Source: Acidimicrobiaceae bacterium (GTDB lineage: Bacteria > Actinomycetota > Acidimicrobiia > Acidimicrobiales > RAAP-2). Taken from it: a DNA stretch of 13,846 nucleotides. Of the stretch, positions 7,806 to 13,846 are shown piece after piece; position 1 is the first letter of the stretch; each line of letters begins with the position of its first letter. The DNA lies in the NCBI GenBank assembly GCA_003151555.1, contig PLXU01000091.1:4086-17931 (forward strand), read 5' to 3'. The notes beneath the pieces are model-generated. The model worked only from the letters and a program-made list of their open reading frames with translations. It made no database searches and was not told where the DNA came from. The position numbers were made by a program, and so were the translations under genes.

Positions 7806-8591
7806 TTACGCGCCCATCGTGTTGCGTTGGGCCATGGTGAGCGCAAAGACCAGTGGTCGCGTCACCTTTCCGTCGAACTCGTCGAGGACCAGTTGGGTCA
7901 TGTCGCCAATGAATGCCTCTCGGTCGGGTTCTCTCATGGCTTGGGTGCTCGAGTACGTGCGCAACAGCTTGGCGTAGCCCGCGGCGCTGCACGTCTGGTC
8001 CCAACGATAGCGAAAAATCAATGGCGGATGAAAGAGTGATGACCCGTTCAGGTCCGCGCCCAAGAAACCCGTGACTTCATCGGGCCAAGGCAGTTGATGG
8101 TGGTCGCCGGGCTCTTCGTACTTGGCGTAGACACTCTGCGAACGTGCAAAGAAGCCGCCGTCTGACGCCGCCGCCACGTGGACGGTGTCGATGATGGCCA
8201 GCCATCCGCCGCTTCGAAGCAACTCGGCCGGCTTGGCCAAACGGGCCGACTCGTCCACCCAGTGATAGGCCGTGGCCGAGACAACGGCGTCGAACGCGTG
8301 CTGCGCCAGCACGACGTCCTCGAAGGTGGCGACCAGAATTCGGAGTCGATCGCTCGCAAAGTTCTGGCGCAATCGTGCGGCCATGTTGGCGCCCAGCTCG
8401 ACCGCAGTGACGCGGGCTGCGTGCTCTAACAGTGATCCGGTTGCCTGTCCGGTGCCGGGCCCGACTTCGATGACGTCGGGCCGTTCGGGAAGTCGCGAGA
8501 ACAACTCATCGAAGAGTGCCTTGGGATACGTGGGTCGAATCCAGTCGTACAAATGTGCGACCCCGTCGAAGCCTTCGCGCCGCGCCTTCAC
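7806..8591 (-). CDS. Class I SAM-dependent methyltransferase
   Basis: 261 residues, soluble. It begins with the FDGVAHLYDWIRPTYP segment typical of small methyltransferases of the Methyltransf_11/25 type. SAM-binding motif I is EVGPGTGQ (42-49), the acidic residue after strand 2 is E65 in VTAVELG, and a post-motif segment reads SATAYHWVD (105-113). The substrate is unknown; this subgroup covers small-molecule and lipid or quinone-like acceptors. The start is GTG at 8591: an in-frame TAA lies 12 nt upstream and no other initiator fits. There is no Shine-Dalgarno, and TAAACT at -12 to -7 suggests a leaderless transcript. It diverges from the MFS gene, and its 3' end converges on the HD-GYP gene with a 5-nt gap. 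Confidence 0.9.
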   Translation of the reverse strand: MKARREGFDGVAHLYDWIRPTYPKALFDELFSRLPERPDVIEVGPGTGQATGSLLEHAARVTAVELGANMAARLRQNFASDRLRILVATFEDVVLAQHAFDAVVSATAYHWVDESARLAKPAELLRSGGWLAIIDTVHVAAASDGGFFARSQSVYAKYEEPGDHHQLPWPDEVTGFLGADLNGSSLFHPPLIFRYRWDQTCSAAGYAKLLRTYSSTQAMREPDREAFIGDMTQLVLDEFDGKVTRPLVFALTMAQRNTMGA

Positions 8592-8597
8592 GAGTGA

Positions 8598-8603
8598 AGT
8601 TTA
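8598..8603 (-). promoter_or_regulatory. -10 element (TAAACT) of the methyltransferase, leaderless
   Basis: TAAACT lies at exactly -12 to -7 from the GTG at 8591 on the minus strand, matching the TAnnnT actinobacterial -10 pattern with transcription starting at the initiation codon. No Shine-Dalgarno is present and no convincing -35 is seen. Confidence 0.55.
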
Positions 8604-8633
8604 GAGCCACGATTGTGCCGTTCGGTCTCCCGC

Positions 8634-8649
8634 ACTGGCCTTGTCCAGT
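8634..8649. repeat. Short inverted repeat between divergent promoters
   Basis: ACTGG and CCAGT arms with a 6-nt spacer sit at -37 to -52 from the MFS start, between the two divergent -10 elements. It is a possible operator for a regulator controlling one or both genes. The 5-bp arms make this weak. Confidence 0.25.
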
Positions 8650-8673
8650 TCCCTCACCGCATAACGCTGGGGC

Positions 8674-8679
8674 TAAGTT
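8674..8679 (+). promoter_or_regulatory. -10 element (TAAGTT) of the MFS gene, leaderless
   Basis: TAAGTT occupies -12 to -7 relative to the ATG at 8686, the same geometry as for the methyltransferase on the other strand. The intervening TTTTCC contains no ribosome-binding sequence, so a leaderless transcript is the best reading. Confidence 0.55.
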
Positions 8680-8685
8680 TTTTCC

Positions 8686-9900
8686 ATGAGTTCTCGTCCA
8701 TGGTGGGGACCGTTGACAGAACGAAACTTTCGCTTGTTCTTCATCGGCCAGACCGCGTCGCAAATCGGCAGCGGCATGGCGCCGGTGGCCATTGTCTTTG
8801 CGGTGCTGGCCCACGGCACCGCGAGCGACGTGGGCTACGTCTTGGCCGCGCAAACGGTTCCGCTGGTGATCCTCCTGCTCGTCGGCGGCGTCGTGGGCGA
8901 CCGGATGAGTCGGCGCAAGTTGATGCTGCAATCCGACTCGCTGCGCACGTTCGCCGAATGCGCACTGGGGCTTTGGGTCCTCTTGGGCAGGCCCCCACTG
9001 TGGGGCTTCATGGCGTTGGCTGGACTGATGGGCATCGGGCAGGCCTTCTTCAGTCCCGCGTTGACGGGCATCGTGCCGCAGATGTTGAATGACGAGAGAT
9101 TGCAGCTGGGCAACGCACTTAACGGGATCTCCGAATCGAGCGGCGGCATCATCGGTCCGGCGATCGCCGGCGTGATCGTGGCGGTCTCCAGCCCCGGCTG
9201 GGCCATCCTCATCGACGGGCTGACCTACCTGGTGAGCGTCGTCTCACTCGCGAAGATCAGAATTGACTGGCAAGCCAGCGAGGACTCGGAACCATTCATT
9301 GTGCTGCTACGACAAGGCTGGCGCGAATTCTGGTCCCGGACGTGGCTGTGGGCCATCGTGGTGGAGGCCTCTTTCGTGAACGCGCTCTTCGCCTCCTTCC
9401 TCGTGCTAGGCCCCGTGGTGGCCAAGCAGTCCCTCGGGGGGGCGAAGGCGTGGGGCGCGATTTTAGCGGCGGAAGGATTGGGGGCTGTCGTGGGAGGCAT
9501 CGTCATGCTGCGCGTGCACCCCCGTCGCCCCCTGCTCGTTGCGGCGCTCTCCGCTCTGGTCTTTCCGGTGCCGTTGTTTTTCGTCGCGGCGAGATCGCCG
9601 ACCATCACCATCGCGCTGTCCGGATTTCTGGCTGGTGGTTTCATAACGGTCTTTGCCGTCCAATGGAACACCACGGTGCAACGAGAAATACCGTCCGACG
9701 TGCTCTCTCGAGTCAGCGCCTACGACTGGTTTGGTTCGTTGGCGCTGATGCCGATCGGCATGGCCCTGGTGGGGCCGCTTTCGTCGCGCATCGGAATAAC
9801 CGCGACCCTGGTTGGTTCCGGCGTGCTGATGATGGCGCTCATACTTTCGGTACTGACGGTGCCATCGGTGATTCGACTGCGCGCGCCTGATCGAACGTAG
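8686..9900 (+). CDS. MFS efflux transporter (MFS_3 / DHA3-like)
   Basis: 404 residues with about twelve hydrophobic segments, an inner-membrane proton-driven exporter. The N-terminus FRLFFIGQTASQIGSGMAP is characteristic of the MFS_3/enterobactin-exporter and macrolide-efflux-like group. Motif A appears as GDRMSRRK (71-78) in the loop after the second segment, and GIGQAFFSPALTGIVPQM lies in the TM4 region. The central loop (about 190-220) contains SLAKIRIDW before the second half. Length is normal for the family. The substrate cannot be read from sequence; drugs, siderophores or small secondary metabolites are typical. It is divergent from the methyltransferase with 94 bp between starts, so shared control is possible. 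It ends 26 nt from the convergent F420-type reductase; I see no strong terminator between them. Confidence 0.92.
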   Translation: MSSRPWWGPLTERNFRLFFIGQTASQIGSGMAPVAIVFAVLAHGTASDVGYVLAAQTVPLVILLLVGGVVGDRMSRRKLMLQSDSLRTFAECALGLWVLLGRPPLWGFMALAGLMGIGQAFFSPALTGIVPQMLNDERLQLGNALNGISESSGGIIGPAIAGVIVAVSSPGWAILIDGLTYLVSVVSLAKIRIDWQASEDSEPFIVLLRQGWREFWSRTWLWAIVVEASFVNALFASFLVLGPVVAKQSLGGAKAWGAILAAEGLGAVVGGIVMLRVHPRRPLLVAALSALVFPVPLFFVAARSPTITIALSGFLAGGFITVFAVQWNTTVQREIPSDVLSRVSAYDWFGSLALMPIGMALVGPLSSRIGITATLVGSGVLMMALILSVLTVPSVIRLRAPDRT

Positions 9901-9926
9901 TAGTCGTAACGCTTAGCGGCGCAACG

Positions 9927-10370
9927 TCATTTGCGGCGTGCGACGAAGACCGGAATCTCGCGGTCGGTCTTCGTCTGATACTCGGCGTAGGGAGGAAAGG
10001 CCGACACGGCCCGATCCCACCACAGCGCCTTCTCGTCACCGTGCACCTGTTCGACCACCACGTCGAACGGTTGAGCGCCGTCCTGGAGCATGACGTCATC
10101 GGGGTACGCCGAGAGGTTGTAGTACCAGACGGGGTTTTTCGGTGCGCCACCCTTGGAGGCGACCAGCGCGTACTCGCCGTCGTGCTCGACGCGCATGACG
10201 GGCGTCTTGCGCACCTTGCCGCTGCGCTGGCCCCGAGTGGTGAAGATGACGATGGGTAGCCCGGTGTCGCGCAGGGTGTTGGCCCGTGTCCCGCCGGACG
10301 ACTCGTATTCCTCCACCTGGTCGCGAACCCATTGGCTGGTGCTGGGTTCGTACTCCCCCTCAATGGGCAC
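9927..10370 (-). CDS. F420-type nitroreductase-family protein (DDN-like)
   Basis: 147 residues, soluble, a complete member of the deazaflavin-dependent nitroreductase family. Family members use reduced coenzyme F420 to reduce quinones, nitro compounds and other acceptors. Visible markers are the N-terminal EGEYEPSTSQWVRDQVE, the split-barrel strand PIVIFTTRGQRSGKVRKTP (39-57), which supplies the cofactor-phosphate-binding segment, and SKGGAPKNPVWYYNL (72-86). The last residues FVARRK are typical. The physiological acceptor is unknown. The start is GTG at 10370, which gives the usual MP-x-EGEYEPS beginning. No Shine-Dalgarno sits at normal distance, but a strongly primed 14-codon ORF ends across the start, suggesting translational coupling. 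Confidence 0.92.
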   Translation of the reverse strand: MPIEGEYEPSTSQWVRDQVEEYESSGGTRANTLRDTGLPIVIFTTRGQRSGKVRKTPVMRVEHDGEYALVASKGGAPKNPVWYYNLSAYPDDVMLQDGAQPFDVVVEQVHGDEKALWWDRAVSAFPPYAEYQTKTDREIPVFVARRK

Positions 10371-10404
10371 GGCAGATCCAGACGCTACGGGTGCGAACAG
10401 TCAT
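10360..10404 (-). CDS. Possible 14-residue leader ORF ahead of the F420-type reductase
   Basis: On the minus strand ATG at 10404 opens a 14-codon frame (MTVRTRSVWICRAH) that stops with TGA at 10360-10362, overlapping the first codons of the reductase in another frame. It has the best ribosome-binding site in the region: AAGGAGAAGG (10411-10420) ends 6 nt before the ATG. The peptide is rich in Arg and has one Cys and one Trp. Two roles are possible: coupling translation into the GTG at 10370, or sensing an amino acid by ribosome stalling. The alternative is that the strong site drives the reductase directly, though that spacing is far too long. Confidence 0.4.
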   Translation of the reverse strand: MTVRTRSVWICRAH

Positions 10405-10453
10405 TCGATACCTTCTCCTTGGTGAGACGGAACTCTCAGTCCCGTTGGCACTC

Positions 10454-10482
10454 ATCGTAAAACCGCATACGCCGCAACGCAA
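10454..10482 (-). promoter_or_regulatory. Promoter for the leader ORF and F420-type reductase
   Basis: On the minus strand TTGCGT (10477-10482) and TACGAT (10454-10459) are separated by exactly 17 nt. The -10 matches TAnnnT and the -35 matches the first three bases of TTGACA. Transcription would begin near 10447, giving about 43 nt of leader before the small ORF and about 77 nt before the reductase GTG. Confidence 0.45.
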
Positions 10483-10541
10483 CTAAGGATGCCACGCCAG
10501 GGCATCTGCTCGGGCGCCCGAATCCCGCCAGCCAATCTCAT

Positions 10542-10577
10542 TATGGTGGATGCCTAGGCCTCGGTGGTCCCGAGGCC
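10542..10577 (+). promoter_or_regulatory. -10-like hexamer and perfect 8-bp hairpin upstream of the lipoprotein gene
   Basis: TATGGT (10542-10547) fits a -10. A perfect hairpin follows: GGCCTCGG (10557-10564), loop TGGTC, CCGAGGCC (10570-10577). The hairpin ends 10 nt before the GGAG ribosome-binding site (10588-10591) and would lie at the very 5' end of the transcript, where it could protect the mRNA or modulate translation. No convincing -35 is seen. A second, weaker hairpin (GATGCC/GGCATC, 10488-10506) lies further upstream. Confidence 0.4.
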
Positions 10578-10598
10578 ACGACCACGCGGAGTACACGA

Positions 10599-12689
10599 AT
10601 GCCGTTCATCAGGAGTTCAAAATCGCGGCGCATTCCCGCCCGCGCCGCGATGTTCGTGGCGGCCACGCTCGTGCTGACTGGCTGCGGCATGGCCCACAAT
10701 GGTTCCTCAAGCGCCGCACATCACAACGCCATCGCCACTCAGGGCGAGCCTCCGAGTTCCGTGTGCGGATCCAATGGCGACTACGTGAACCAGTCACTGA
10801 ACGGTGATTTCACGGCCTGTTTCCGCGTGCCCGCCCTTAACAGTTCTTCACTCGTGGTGGCGCTGCAGGCGTACTTGGACGGCACGCGGAAGCCAGACCA
10901 TTCACCGACGACAACGTTGACCACCATTGCAGTGGGCCACCTCTCGTTAACGTTGTCGGCGAACACCGCGACACCTGGTGAATCGATCACCGTCACCGGT
11001 CACTATTCAAGTCGGCCACCGACGACGAGACCGTCTTACGCCGATCTCTGCTGGGATGGCTGTCAGGCGGGCCTGCAGGAGGAGGGAGCACCGCTTCACT
11101 GGACGTCGCGCACGACATTCCAGACGCGCCTCAAAGTACCCGACGCGGCGTGGCTCGTTCATGGTGGGAACACGGTGTCGGTGCATCAACTGCGATCGGG
11201 CCCCTACGCGGTCGGCATTGAATGCATACAGGTCGCTTCGGGTTGCGCCCTCGGTCGCGCGGCCGCCCAGACCACCATTCAACTGAATGCACCCGCGCCG
11301 CGCACGTGCGGAAATGGGCAACCTTGCGAGGTGATGCATCTGAGCGCCACCTCGGCGCAAGTCGGCGACATCGTAAGACTGAAGGGCTGGGCGCCGCTTC
11401 AGCTGATCATCGGCCAGCCCTTCAGCTACTCGCTCTCCGTCACGGCCGCGAGCCCAACGCAGAAGTACTACCCACTTTCGTACTCGCGTCTTTCGCAGAA
11501 CGGAGGGTTCAACGTGGTGCTTACCCCTCGCGTGTTGCGGGTCGTTGCGGGTGAGACCTGGGCCAACCTGGGACGGGTCCCCTACTTCTCGTCGACGTTT
11601 GCCGGTCCGTCCTCCGTTGGGCCTGAATCCGGATCCTCGCTCATCGCGTGGTGCCTCGCGTCGGGAGTCGAGATAACCGGGGGCTCCGCCACGGTTACGG
11701 CGCCAACGGCGGGAGTGGCGGCGGCGTTAAAGGACACCAACCTCACGAGCTTTTCTTCCAAACCTCCCCAGTGCGAGACCGTAGTGCTCGATCCCACCCA
11801 CCCCGGCACCATCTACGCCGGATTCGACACCGACTCGGGGGGCAGCGCACCACCCATCTACCTGGCGGCCCTCTACACGACCAACGGAGGCGCCACCTGG
11901 CGTACGGTACCTCCTCCGCCGGGTACGACGCTGGAAGACTTTGGCGGCTTCACAACCGAGGGCAACCGAGTGCTGGCGCTTTTTGCCGGACTCAAAAGTT
12001 ACAACAGCCGGAACTACCCCGGGGGCACTGTCCACGGACTCGTATCTGTCGAAGCGACGTCCGACGGTGGCGAGCACTGGACGCCCTCGACCCTCGGCTG
12101 TCCAAGTGGCGGACCGTGCACCACCCTGGGCACCTACTCATGGGGCGACTGCAATATGAACCCCGCACCGCAATCGCTACTCCTCGGTCCCGCGGGCACC
12201 AGCGCTCGTGCGGACGTCAGGTGGACCAGTTCTAACTGGGTGACGTCGGTCGACAGTTGCGTGTCGCCCCAGCTGGTGGTGAATTCATCCCACGACCTGA
12301 TGGTTGTGGATCCGTCGTCGCAGTATTCCGTCGTCCGATCGACCACTTCAGGCCTCACGTGGTCGTACGTGGCGTTGCCCCCAATTCCCGGCACCAATTA
12401 CGCGCCGGACAGCGCTCCGTTCGCTAATTCCTTGCTGTTCGCTCCCAACGGATCGCTCTATGCGGCAGTGACGACATCGTCGAGCCCACACCAGGAACTC
12501 TTCCGTCTCGAACCCCACGCCACTTCGTGGTGCCAGGTACCACGAGTCTTCGAAACCAATGGCCCGTCCACGTTTGTTTCGCATCTTCGCGTGAGTCAGT
12601 CTGATCTGCTGTGGAGTCAGACCACCGACGCCAACGCGAAATCGATCTCGAGCGTGCACGTCGTACCGCTCTCGACTTTGCACTGTTAG
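10599..12689 (+). CDS. Large secreted lipoprotein with Ig-like segments and an Asp-box (BNR) propeller-like C-terminus
   Basis: 696 residues. The N-terminus has basic residues (RSSKSRR), a hydrophobic stretch and the lipobox LTGC with C29, so it should be lipidated and displayed outside the membrane. A low-complexity Ser/His/Thr stretch follows. Two Ig-like segments begin LSLTLSANTATPGESITVTG (115-134) and MHLSATSAQVGDIVRLKGW (246-264). From about 385 the protein carries Asp-box/BNR-type repeats: TTNGGATW (427-434), TSDGGEHW (487-494) and STTSGLTW (581-588), as in beta-propellers of the sialidase/sortilin/photosystem-assembly-factor type. Many paired cysteines (such as CWDGC and CGNGQPC) suggest disulfides. 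The catalytic residues of sialidases are not evident, so a binding or structural role is more likely; I do not know its function. The ATG has GGAG at 7-nt spacing. Confidence 0.88.
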   Translation: MPFIRSSKSRRIPARAAMFVAATLVLTGCGMAHNGSSSAAHHNAIATQGEPPSSVCGSNGDYVNQSLNGDFTACFRVPALNSSSLVVALQAYLDGTRKPDHSPTTTLTTIAVGHLSLTLSANTATPGESITVTGHYSSRPPTTRPSYADLCWDGCQAGLQEEGAPLHWTSRTTFQTRLKVPDAAWLVHGGNTVSVHQLRSGPYAVGIECIQVASGCALGRAAAQTTIQLNAPAPRTCGNGQPCEVMHLSATSAQVGDIVRLKGWAPLQLIIGQPFSYSLSVTAASPTQKYYPLSYSRLSQNGGFNVVLTPRVLRVVAGETWANLGRVPYFSSTFAGPSSVGPESGSSLIAWCLASGVEITGGSATVTAPTAGVAAALKDTNLTSFSSKPPQCETVVLDPTHPGTIYAGFDTDSGGSAPPIYLAALYTTNGGATWRTVPPPPGTTLEDFGGFTTEGNRVLALFAGLKSYNSRNYPGGTVHGLVSVEATSDGGEHWTPSTLGCPSGGPCTTLGTYSWGDCNMNPAPQSLLLGPAGTSARADVRWTSSNWVTSVDSCVSPQLVVNSSHDLMVVDPSSQYSVVRSTTSGLTWSYVALPPIPGTNYAPDSAPFANSLLFAPNGSLYAAVTTSSSPHQELFRLEPHATSWCQVPRVFETNGPSTFVSHLRVSQSDLLWSQTTDANAKSISSVHVVPLSTLHC

Positions 12690-12714
12690 TTCAAACCGTT
12701 CGGGTTGCGATCCC

Positions 12715-12733
12715 CTTGGTGGGCCCCGCCAAG
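12715..12733 (+). terminator. Hairpin downstream of the lipoprotein gene
   Basis: CTTGGTGG and CCGCCAAG pair over 8 bp (one T-G wobble) around a 3-nt loop, 26 nt after the stop of the lipoprotein gene. No T-run follows, so it would be a weak or actinobacterial-type terminator. Confidence 0.4.
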
Positions 12734-12755
12734 TTCATCCTTCGCGTTCTCCACC

Positions 12756-12802
12756 TAGGCGCCTAAGTACCCCTTTCTTATCGGACCTTGCTGGCGTAAC
12801 GT
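12756..12802 (+). promoter_or_regulatory. Palindrome and -10-like hexamer upstream of the cyclopropane synthase gene
   Basis: TAGGCGCCTA (12756-12765) is a perfect 10-bp palindrome. TAACGT (12797-12802) fits a TAnnnT -10, with TTTCTT at 17-nt spacing as a poor -35; transcription would begin near 12809. The rest of the 140-nt gap holds only the upstream hairpin and the AGGGGG ribosome-binding site 4 nt before the ATG. Confidence 0.3.
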
Positions 12803-12829
12803 TGCTGAGTAGAGGTCGAAGGGGGCACC

Positions 12830-13846
12830 ATGGACGTGGCAACTTTTGTCGGATCGATATTCAACAACCAGTTGCCCTTTCGCGTCGAGGCGTACGACGG
12901 GAGCGTCGCCGAGCCCACCGTCGTATCCCCGGCCAACAACATCACGCTCAAGATCCTGCGCCGCGAGGCACTGACTAGGTTTCTCACCCACCCTGGCGAA
13001 TTGGGTCTGGCCCGCGCCTACGTCGCCGGCGACATTGAAGTAGACGGCGATCTCGACCCGCTCTTTGATCTATCCGTGCCACCCATCAACAAGCTGTTGC
13101 GAATCGACAACCTGCGGTCTCTGCTCTCGACGGTCGGCGTGTCGGCCCTGCGACCAATTGCGCCACCGCGCATCGAGGCCAAGCAACGTGGCGCCCTGCA
13201 CAGCCGTTCGCGCGACAAGCAGGCCATCTCGCATCACTACGACGTGTCGAACCACTTCTATGAGATGGTGCTGGGGCCCTCGATGACGTATTCGTGCGCG
13301 GTCTTCAGTTCGAGCGACGACACCCTCGAGGTTGCCCAAAAACGAAAGGTCGACCTCGTCGCGCGCAAGCTCGCCTTGGAGCCAGGTATGCGACTGCTCG
13401 ACGTAGGTTGCGGTTGGGGAGCCATGGCCATTCACGCGGCCACGACCTACGGGGCGTCGGTCGTGGGCGTGACGCTGTCCGAACAGCAGCTCAATTACGC
13501 CAGGGATCGAGCGCAACTCGCGGGGGTATCGGATTTGGTGGAGTTTCGATTGCAGGATTTTCGCGACGTCAGCGACGGTCCGTTCGATGCCATCAGTTCG
13601 ATCGGCATGTCCGAGCACGTGGGTCGGCGCTCGCTGGCCAACTACACCCAGCACCTCTTCGATCTGCTTCGTCCGGGCGGCCGCTTTCTCAACCACGCCA
13701 TTGGCCGACCGGCCTCCTTTGACGAAGACCCGGATCCGACCCGGACCGAAGAGATGTCGCGTCAGGTGCAGATCGCGCTCGGCATGCGCGGACCCTCCAA
13801 GAACGGCAGTGCGTTCATCGAGCGCTACGTCTTTCCCGACGGCGAG
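12830..13846 (+). CDS. cfa: Cyclopropane-fatty-acyl-phospholipid synthase family methyltransferase (C-terminus cut by window edge)
   Basis: 339 codons are visible and the frame is open at the edge; family members are usually about 380-430 residues, so most of the enzyme is present. It transfers a methyl/methylene group from S-adenosylmethionine to the double bond of a membrane phospholipid acyl chain. Markers are SHHYDVSNHFYEMVLGPSMT followed by YSC with C156, motif I LLDVGCGWG (189-197), VTLSEQQ, E262 and H263 (SEHVG), H289 (NHAIG) and Y333 (ERYVFPDGE). These correspond to the bicarbonate-binding Cys, Glu, His and Tyr positions of E. coli Cfa. The N-terminal about 110 residues include a Cfa-like lipid-facing region with AYVAGDIEVDGDLDPL. 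The ATG at 12830 has AGGGGG just upstream. Actinobacterial paralogues with different lipid products exist, so the exact modification is uncertain. Confidence 0.92.
   Translation, partial: MDVATFVGSIFNNQLPFRVEAYDGSVAEPTVVSPANNITLKILRREALTRFLTHPGELGLARAYVAGDIEVDGDLDPLFDLSVPPINKLLRIDNLRSLLSTVGVSALRPIAPPRIEAKQRGALHSRSRDKQAISHHYDVSNHFYEMVLGPSMTYSCAVFSSSDDTLEVAQKRKVDLVARKLALEPGMRLLDVGCGWGAMAIHAATTYGASVVGVTLSEQQLNYARDRAQLAGVSDLVEFRLQDFRDVSDGPFDAISSIGMSEHVGRRSLANYTQHLFDLLRPGGRFLNHAIGRPASFDEDPDPTRTEEMSRQVQIALGMRGPSKNGSAFIERYVFPDGE

Noticed and set aside
9901..9926. Shared terminator between the convergent MFS and reductase genes
   Set aside because: The 26-nt gap shows no stem of 5 bp or more and no T-run on either strand.
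10488..10506. GATGCC/GGCATC hairpin as a terminator or riboswitch
   Set aside because: A 6-bp stem with a 7-nt loop, no T-run and no further pairing around it; not enough to call a structured RNA.
10599..12689. Sialidase or secreted glycosidase assignment for the lipoprotein
   Set aside because: Asp-box repeats alone do not imply catalysis, and the arginine triad and Asp/Tyr/Glu catalytic residues of sialidases were not found.
1..13846. Mobile element, CRISPR array, tRNA or phage remnant
   Set aside because: No transposase or integrase motifs, no regularly spaced repeats, no cloverleaf-like sequence and no abrupt composition shift were seen.

Overview
The window is about 62% GC by eye, with short intergenic gaps, GTG starts, an apparent preference for leaderless transcripts and a deazaflavin (F420)-type reductase. 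This points to a high-GC actinobacterium. Acidimicrobiia or a relative is my best guess, but nothing here fixes the taxon. No rRNA, tRNA, CRISPR array, transposase or phage gene was seen.

Left part (1-7800): a glycan operon flanked by cyclic-di-GMP enzymes. On the minus strand a two-gene operon encodes (i) a large protein joining a GT4 glycosyltransferase to a GH130 glycoside phosphorylase/hydrolase module and (ii) a partner resembling (alpha/alpha)6-barrel glycan enzymes. The two genes overlap by 7 nt. Downstream on the same strand lies a PAS-GAF-PAS-GGDEF-EAL protein whose EAL domain runs off the left edge. Upstream, divergently transcribed, lies a PAS-GAF-HD-GYP protein. The two signalling proteins have recognisably related PAS-GAF sensor halves joined to different c-di-GMP outputs. 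The simplest reading is a c-di-GMP-tuned locus for a surface or storage glycan; the glycan is unknown.

The conserved N-terminus of the glycosyltransferase is encoded upstream of every ATG, GTG or TTG in its frame. The natural start position is an ATT codon, and a TAnnnT hexamer lies at exactly -12 to -7 from it. The same TAnnnT spacing occurs at the SAM-methyltransferase (GTG) and MFS transporter (ATG) starts, neither of which has a Shine-Dalgarno sequence, so all three look leaderless.

Right part (7800-13846): ordinary accessory genes. These are a class I methyltransferase and an MFS exporter (divergent, sharing a 94-bp promoter region), an F420-type nitroreductase-family protein preceded by a possible 14-codon leader ORF, a large secreted lipoprotein with two Ig-like segments and a BNR/Asp-box propeller-like C-terminus, and a cyclopropane-fatty-acyl-phospholipid synthase cut off by the right edge. 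The lipoprotein gene is preceded by a perfect 8-bp hairpin.
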